64,000 bases of DNA from Fusobacterium naviforme (lineage in GTDB: Bacteria; Bacillota; Clostridia; Lachnospirales; Lachnospiraceae), in the NCBI GenBank assembly GCA_003014445.1, contig PYGH01000013.1, positions 1 through 64,000 on the forward strand, in the 5' to 3' direction. The position numbers were made by a program, and so were the translations under genes. Numbering within the stretch: position 1 is the first letter of the stretch; each line of letters starts with the position of its first letter. Shown here in pieces: positions 59,743-64,000 of this stretch. The notes beneath the pieces are model-generated. The model did no database searches, was not told the DNA's origin, and worked only from the letters and a program-made list of their open reading frames with translations.

Positions 59743-59784
59743 CACCCTTTAGGGTGTATAATTGCGCCCTTAGTAAACTAAGGG
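59743..59784 (+). other. oriT: MOBQ-type origin of transfer (oriT)
   Basis: CACCC-TTTA-GGGTG (59743-59756) is a short inverted repeat. It is followed by TATAATTGCGCCCTTA, close to the RSF1010/MOBQ nick motif TAAG/TGCGCCCT, which places the nick between 59762 and 59763. Immediately downstream, CCCTTAG-TAAA-CTAAGGG (59767-59784) is a perfect stem. It lies in front of the MobA/MobL relaxase gene, the normal position. The nick position is inferred from the alignment, not measured. Confidence 0.75.
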
Positions 59785-59833
59785 ATTTTAGCAAGTCTTT
59801 AAAAATCCAAAACTCAATAAAAACATACGGATA

Positions 59834-59878
59834 AAGCAGATAGGAAAGATACAAAAAATAACCTGTCTGCTTTTTCTT
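59834..59878 (+). terminator. terminator upstream of the relaxase gene
   Basis: AAGCAGATAGG (59834-59844) pairs with CCTGTCTGCTT (59862-59872, one G-U pair), followed by TTTCTTTT. Confidence 0.7.
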
Positions 59879-59919
59879 TTACCTGAAAACAACAATAAAA
59901 ATAGGAAGGAGATAAACCT

Positions 59920-61554
59920 ATGGCAGAAACTTTTCACTTTAGTATTTCAATGATAAGTAGAGGAAAAAGTAAAAGTGCAGTTGCAAGTGCAGCATATATA
60001 TCCTGCGAGAAATTAACAAATGAATGGGACGGAGTAACCCACGACTATCACAACAAAAAAGGACTACTACATGCAGAAATATTCTTGCCGGAGAATGTAC
60101 CAAAAGAATTTCAAGACAGAAGTTTTTTGTGGAACAGTGTGGAGCTAAATGAAAAAGCAAGCAATGCCCAACTTGCAAGAAACTTTATCATAGCCCTACC
60201 AAAAGAATTAAGTGTAGAAGAAAATAAAAACCTCATTACCGACTTTATACAGGAGAATTTTGTATCTAAAGGAATGATAGTAGACCTTGCTATACATGAT
60301 GAAAGTGATGAGGGAAATAAGAATATTCACGCCCATATCATGACTACCCTTAGACCAATTAACGAAAAAGGACAGTGGCAACCAAAGAGCAAAAAAGAAT
60401 ATATCCTTGATAAAAACGGAGAAAAGATAAAACTAAAAAGTGGTAATTACAAAACAAGAAAAGTAGAACTGACAGATTGGAATGATAAAGGTAACGCAGA
60501 GAAATGGCGAGAAAATTTTGCAGCTCTTTGCAATCAGTATTTAGAGAAAAATAACCTTGAAAAAAGAGTAGACCATCGTTCTTTTGAAAGACAGGGGATA
60601 GAAGAAATCCCAACCATTCATTTAGGAGCAAGTGCCAGTGCTTTAGAAAGAAAAGGCATTGAAACCGACAAAGGAAATATCAATAGAGAAATTAAAAAGC
60701 ATAATTCCTTAGTCAAAGCGATTAAAGAAAGAATTACAGAGCTTACATCTTGGATAACTGATTTTTCAAAAGCCTTATTTGAAAGATACGAACAGTACAA
60801 ACAGACAAGGCAAGATGAAATAGATAATAAAGCGGAACTCTTTAACCTTTATGAATACATTTCTATCTACAACGAAATACAAGGTGAAAAATCAAGAGGG
60901 TTAAATCCTTATGCGAGTAATAAAAAGATGGCTGCTGATCTTAGAAGATTTTCAAAAGCTATTTATTATCTTAGAGATAATAAACTTCAAACCATAGCAG
61001 ACCTACAGGAAAAAATCTTTGAATTGGCAAAGCAAAGTAAAAAAATAAGCGGTGATATTCAAAGTAACACACAAAGAATAAAAGACCTAAACCAATGTTT
61101 AATCTGTTCTGACATCATCAAAGAAAACAAAGAAGCCTATCAGGAATATAAGAGTAAAACACTATTCAAAGATAACTTTTACAATTCTCATAAAAAGGAA
61201 ATAGACAAATACCTAAGAGCAAGAAAGACGATAGAAAAATTTACCGAGAAATCAGTCATAAAATTAAATGATTGGCAAAAAGAAATATCAATCCTTGAAA
61301 AAGGGATACAAGACTTAACCAAAGATAAAGCTAAAGTACAAGAGGAATTTAAGCAGATAGACCATATCAAATATGCGGTTAAGGCAGTAAATGATGATTA
61401 TGGAATAGACCTAAGTATTGAGATAGACAAGGCGATTAAGCGAGGAGAAAAGCCAAGTGTAATTGCACAACTGAGAAAATTCCAAGAGCAACAGGAAAGA
61501 AAGGAGCAGTACAAACAAAAAGCAAAAGAAAAATATACAGAACAAGAAAGATGA
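59920..61554 (+). CDS. mobL: MobA/MobL-family (MOBQ) relaxase
   Basis: 544 residues. FHFSISMISRGKSKSAVASAAY contains catalytic Y26. The metal-binding histidines appear as NIHAHIMTTLRP (H137 and H139), preceded by VDLAIHDESDEGN. After about residue 250 a long coiled coil forms the C-terminal half. It nicks oriT and pilots the strand into the recipient through the conjugation system of a helper, since the element has no visible coupling protein. GGAAGGAG precedes ATG. Confidence 0.93.
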   Translation: MAETFHFSISMISRGKSKSAVASAAYISCEKLTNEWDGVTHDYHNKKGLLHAEIFLPENVPKEFQDRSFLWNSVELNEKASNAQLARNFIIALPKELSVEENKNLITDFIQENFVSKGMIVDLAIHDESDEGNKNIHAHIMTTLRPINEKGQWQPKSKKEYILDKNGEKIKLKSGNYKTRKVELTDWNDKGNAEKWRENFAALCNQYLEKNNLEKRVDHRSFERQGIEEIPTIHLGASASALERKGIETDKGNINREIKKHNSLVKAIKERITELTSWITDFSKALFERYEQYKQTRQDEIDNKAELFNLYEYISIYNEIQGEKSRGLNPYASNKKMAADLRRFSKAIYYLRDNKLQTIADLQEKIFELAKQSKKISGDIQSNTQRIKDLNQCLICSDIIKENKEAYQEYKSKTLFKDNFYNSHKKEIDKYLRARKTIEKFTEKSVIKLNDWQKEISILEKGIQDLTKDKAKVQEEFKQIDHIKYAVKAVNDDYGIDLSIEIDKAIKRGEKPSVIAQLRKFQEQQERKEQYKQKAKEKYTEQER

Positions 61555-61826
61555 AATCCTAAAATAGGACAACATAAAAAATAAAAGCTGACGGAACAAA
61601 TCGTTCGGTCAGATGAATAAGCTGACACGCTATTTCGGTGTATCAGGCTGCGTACCCATTTGGGGAACGCATAGATAAAGATGAGTCCTCGTTTTAGGGA
61701 TGCATATAACTGGTGTCGTATTTCACGATGGTAGGTTTATAAGGATGCCCTGTTTTGGGGCGGGCTAACTATAAAGGGTGTCGTAAATCACGACTTCCTT
61801 TTGAAAGAAAAAGAGAGGAGAGAAAA
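61555..61826. other. non-coding region with a series of stem-loops
   Basis: 272 bases without an obvious gene. Seven small hairpins follow each other between 61588 and 61794. Two are nearly identical: GTCGT-ATTTC-ACGAT (61715-61729) and GTCGT-AAATC-ACGAC (61780-61794). Others include CTGAC.GAAC/GTTC.GTCAG (61588-61612) and GCGT.CCC/GGG.ACGC (61650-61670). This may be a structured RNA or single-strand replication signal. Confidence 0.6.
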
Positions 61827-62573
61827 ATGGCAGATAACAGAAGATACTATTGGTTAAAGCTGAAAGAAGATTTTTTTACAGACAAGAGAATAAAAAGACT
61901 AAGAAGAATATCAGGAGGAGATACCTATACAATCATTTACCTCAAATTGCTTTTGCTTAGCCTAAAAGATAGTGGAAAACTGTATTATGACGGAGTAGAA
62001 ACAGACTTTATCAAAGAGCTTGCCTTAACGATTGATGAAACAGAAGATGATGTAATGGTTACAGTGAACTATCTTATGGCACAAGGATTGATGGAGATAA
62101 TCACAGAAAATGACGAGTATTTTTTAACAGAAATCCCAAGTCTTATAGGTTCAGAAACAGCGTCTACAAGGCGTTCGAGAAAATCGAGAGGACAAAAAGC
62201 GTTGCAATGCAACACTAATGCAACACATTGCAACCTTTTGCAACAAAATTGCAACGGAGATATAGAGAAAGAAATAGATATAGAGTTAGAAAAAGAGGGG
62301 GAGATAGAAAAAATATCCCCCGTTTTTTACGGAGAATATAAAAATGTTTCCTTAACAGATGAAGAATATGGAAAGTTAAAGGATAAAATGCAAGGTCATA
62401 GGGAGAAAATGATAGAAAAGCTTTCGGCTTATATGCAAAGCACAGGAAGAAACTACAAAGACCATTATGCGACCTTAATTCATTGGTATGAACAAGATAA
62501 AGGGAAATTAAAGGAGTGCAGTAAATCAACAGTATATACCCTTGAAGATTATGACAAGGGAGAACATTTATAA
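61827..62573 (+). CDS. replisome-organizer/DnaD-like replication protein
   Basis: 248 residues from ATG 61827 (GAGGAGAG upstream). RRYYWLKLKEDFFTDKRIKRLRRISGGDTYTIIYLKLLLLSLKDSGKLYYDG is the N-terminal domain of phage replisome organizers. The C-terminal helical region (EEYGKLKDKMQGHREKMIEKLSAYMQSTGRNYKDHYATLIHWY) resembles DnaD tails. Probably starts replication of the excised element. It follows the stem-loop region, which may be its origin. Confidence 0.82.
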   Translation: MADNRRYYWLKLKEDFFTDKRIKRLRRISGGDTYTIIYLKLLLLSLKDSGKLYYDGVETDFIKELALTIDETEDDVMVTVNYLMAQGLMEIITENDEYFLTEIPSLIGSETASTRRSRKSRGQKALQCNTNATHCNLLQQNCNGDIEKEIDIELEKEGEIEKISPVFYGEYKNVSLTDEEYGKLKDKMQGHREKMIEKLSAYMQSTGRNYKDHYATLIHWYEQDKGKLKECSKSTVYTLEDYDKGEHL

Positions 62574-62754
62574 TCTCATATAAGACGGTGGAGAGGCTTT
62601 TTTAGAGCGTTAATGGTAAAAGAGGTATCAGAATATAGCTAAGTGCGAAAACATCATGTGAGGGCTTAAAATTGCAGTATGGAAAAATCATCGTATTTAT
62701 GATAAAATGACAGTGATATGATAATAAACTCAGTTATAAAGAGAGGATATATAA

Positions 62755-63078
62755 ATGCGAATTCAATTTACAGTAAACGATGAAGAACTGAAAATTTTAA
62801 CTAAAAAAGTTATAGAGGGTAATTACCCAAGTATTAGTGAATATTGCAAGTGTAGCAGTTTACAAGAAAATACAAGTTATGTTGACTTATATAATACCTT
62901 ACTAAATAAAATAAGCTTTTTGCCGAAAGACAAAGAATTTGTTTTACGAGAGTTAATAGCAACACCGCCGGCTTTGATTGGCAGATGGTTTTATGAAAAT
63001 GTAAATAAGGGACTTGTGAAAAATGTAGAACACATCGGAAAAGCTGAAGGTGGAGTAGAAAAATATAAAAAGATATGA
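62755..63078 (+). CDS. conserved small protein of unknown function
   Basis: 107 residues, AT-rich coding. Begins MRIQFTVNDEELKILTKKVIEGNYPSISEYC; QFTVNDEE and the length could suggest a ribbon-helix-helix-like DNA binder, but I cannot assign a family. GAGAGG lies about 12 bases before ATG. It sits between the replication gene and the ORF6N gene. Confidence 0.55.
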   Translation: MRIQFTVNDEELKILTKKVIEGNYPSISEYCKCSSLQENTSYVDLYNTLLNKISFLPKDKEFVLRELIATPPALIGRWFYENVNKGLVKNVEHIGKAEGGVEKYKKI

Positions 63079-63151
63079 GACTTATTTCAAAAAGCTACGC
63101 AGTGCGTGGCGGATTGGAAAAGATATTTAGATAATTTTGGAGGTGCATTTC

Positions 63152-64000
63152 ATGGCAGATGAAAATAAAGAGATAGTTATTGTAGATGATAAAACTATAC
63201 AAGAAAAAATATATTTCATTCGTGGACAAAAAGTAATGCTTGATGCAGATTTAGCTGAAATATATGGTTATGAAACTAAAAACTTTAATAGACAGGTAAA
63301 AAATAATATTGAAAAGTTTGAAGGCGAAGATTTTATGTTTCAATTGACCGAGAATGAGTTTGAAAACTTGAGGTGCAAAAATTTCACCTCAAGTTGGGGC
63401 GGCTCAAGGTACCTACCAAATGCCTTTACGGAACAAGGTATTTATATGCTTATGACTGTATTAAGGGGAGAACTTGCGATTAGGCAAAGCAGAGCCTTAA
63501 TTAGAACATTTAAGCAGATGAAAGACTTCATTATTGAAAATCAAGATTTTATCGGTTCAAAAGAATTAGTCCAAATAGCTATTCAAACCAACCAAAACAC
63601 AAATGATATTGCAGAAATAAAATCTCAAATGGCTACTAAAGAAGATTTGAAAAAAGTAATGGATAATTTTATCGATCCGGACACTTACAAGCATTTCCTT
63701 TTGATGAATGGAGATAAGATTGAAGCGGATGTTGCCTATACAAAAATATATAAGTCAGCAAAGAAAAGCATTTATGTAATAGATAACTATATAGGCTTGA
63801 AAACCTTAGAATTATTAAGAGCTGCAAAAGACAATGTTGAAATTATAGTCTTTAGCGACAATGTGAAAAATAAAGATATGCTTACAAAAAACATCCTAAA
63901 TGATTTTAGAAGAGATTATCCAAATATCAACTTAAAAATGAAGGTTGCAGGCAAAAAATATCACGATAGATATATTGCAATAGACTATGGAACAGAAAAT
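63152..64000 (+). CDS. ORF6N-domain protein with PLD-like C-terminal domain (partial, runs off the end)
   Basis: 283 residues are visible from ATG 63152 (GGAGGTG 7 bases upstream). Residues 9-110: the ORF6N DNA-binding domain (IYFIRGQKVMLDADLAEIYGYETKNFNRQVKNN, LPNAFTEQGIYMLM). From about residue 195, AYTKIYKSAKKSIYVIDNYIGLKTLELL and KKYHDRYIAIDYG resemble a phospholipase-D-like fold with an H-D-R-x-I in place of the usual HxK. Such proteins are frequent on phages and conjugative elements and may act as regulators or defence nucleases. The gene continues past the window. Confidence 0.75.
   Translation, partial: MADENKEIVIVDDKTIQEKIYFIRGQKVMLDADLAEIYGYETKNFNRQVKNNIEKFEGEDFMFQLTENEFENLRCKNFTSSWGGSRYLPNAFTEQGIYMLMTVLRGELAIRQSRALIRTFKQMKDFIIENQDFIGSKELVQIAIQTNQNTNDIAEIKSQMATKEDLKKVMDNFIDPDTYKHFLLMNGDKIEADVAYTKIYKSAKKSIYVIDNYIGLKTLELLRAAKDNVEIIVFSDNVKNKDMLTKNILNDFRRDYPNINLKMKVAGKKYHDRYIAIDYGTEN

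Noticed and set aside
61681-61705. Possible hammerhead ribozyme (GATGAGTCC text)
   Set aside because: The conserved CTGATGA and GAAA core elements are not both present and the three-stem arrangement cannot be drawn; it is listed only as one of the hairpins.

Overview
The window looks like a chromosomal segment from a gut-type Clostridia (Lachnospiraceae-like) genome. The evidence is the Firmicutes order holB-ricT-methyltransferase-rsmI-metG-tatD-rsmA, a DUF3881 protein beside them, tRNA genes without encoded CCA, and mobile elements typical of this group. It is a mosaic: base composition changes abruptly several times and almost every change falls at a mobile-element scar.

Layout. 1-1083: the 3' end of a 23S rRNA gene, then seven tRNA genes (Asp, Val, Thr, Tyr, initiator Met, Phe, Lys), with no 5S gene where one might be expected. 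1193-4470: wreckage of integrative elements, namely the C-terminal part of one serine recombinase, a hexapeptide-transferase tail and a second serine recombinase broken by three frameshifts. 4537-25692: a GC-rich catabolic island. A LytTR/GHKL two-component system is followed by two GH3 glycosidases (one with inverted domain order and membrane anchors), a lipoprotein, a small membrane protein, a GH2 beta-glucuronidase-like enzyme, a GPH sugar transporter, and the hexuronate route UxaC, UxuA, fructuronate reductase, KDPG aldolase and two KDG kinases. A GltD-like flavoprotein and a VOC protein are embedded in the operon. Together the genes could release a uronic acid from glycosides, import it and convert it to pyruvate and glyceraldehyde-3-phosphate. 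Paired 14-bp direct repeats just upstream of the -35 box of the first GH3 gene are the best candidate operator for the response regulator.

25708-26820: an IS200-type left end, an S-layer-homology tail and an alkyl-sulfatase tail pushed together. 27168-44153: ordinary host genes, including a small secreted protein, a sigma-like/transmembrane/wall-repeat protein, a guanylate-kinase-like enzyme, holB to rsmA, a lipoprotein NlpC/P60 peptidase, DUF3881, an OPT peptide transporter, a PqqD-like protein and a PepD dipeptidase.

44186-64000: a degenerate tRNA-Arg(CCT) copy, an intact tRNA-Arg(CCT), a block rich in GCTAA/TTAGC words, then the start of an integrative conjugative element (Cys-rich proteins, RepA-like protein, ParA, ParB, DUF5688, DUF3789-like, PcfB, VirD4). 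The VirD4 coupling-protein gene is cut by a second, AT-rich mobilizable element that runs off the window end. That element carries its own large serine recombinase, a TetR/ECF-transporter/MATE cargo cassette with a visible operator, a sigma-like regulator, DUF3847, a MOBQ-type relaxase with a recognisable oriT, a 200-base run of small stem-loops, a replisome-organizer-like protein and an ORF6N protein with a PLD-like C-terminus. The nesting, the oriT, the stem-loop array and the uronate island with its operator are the most interesting parts.
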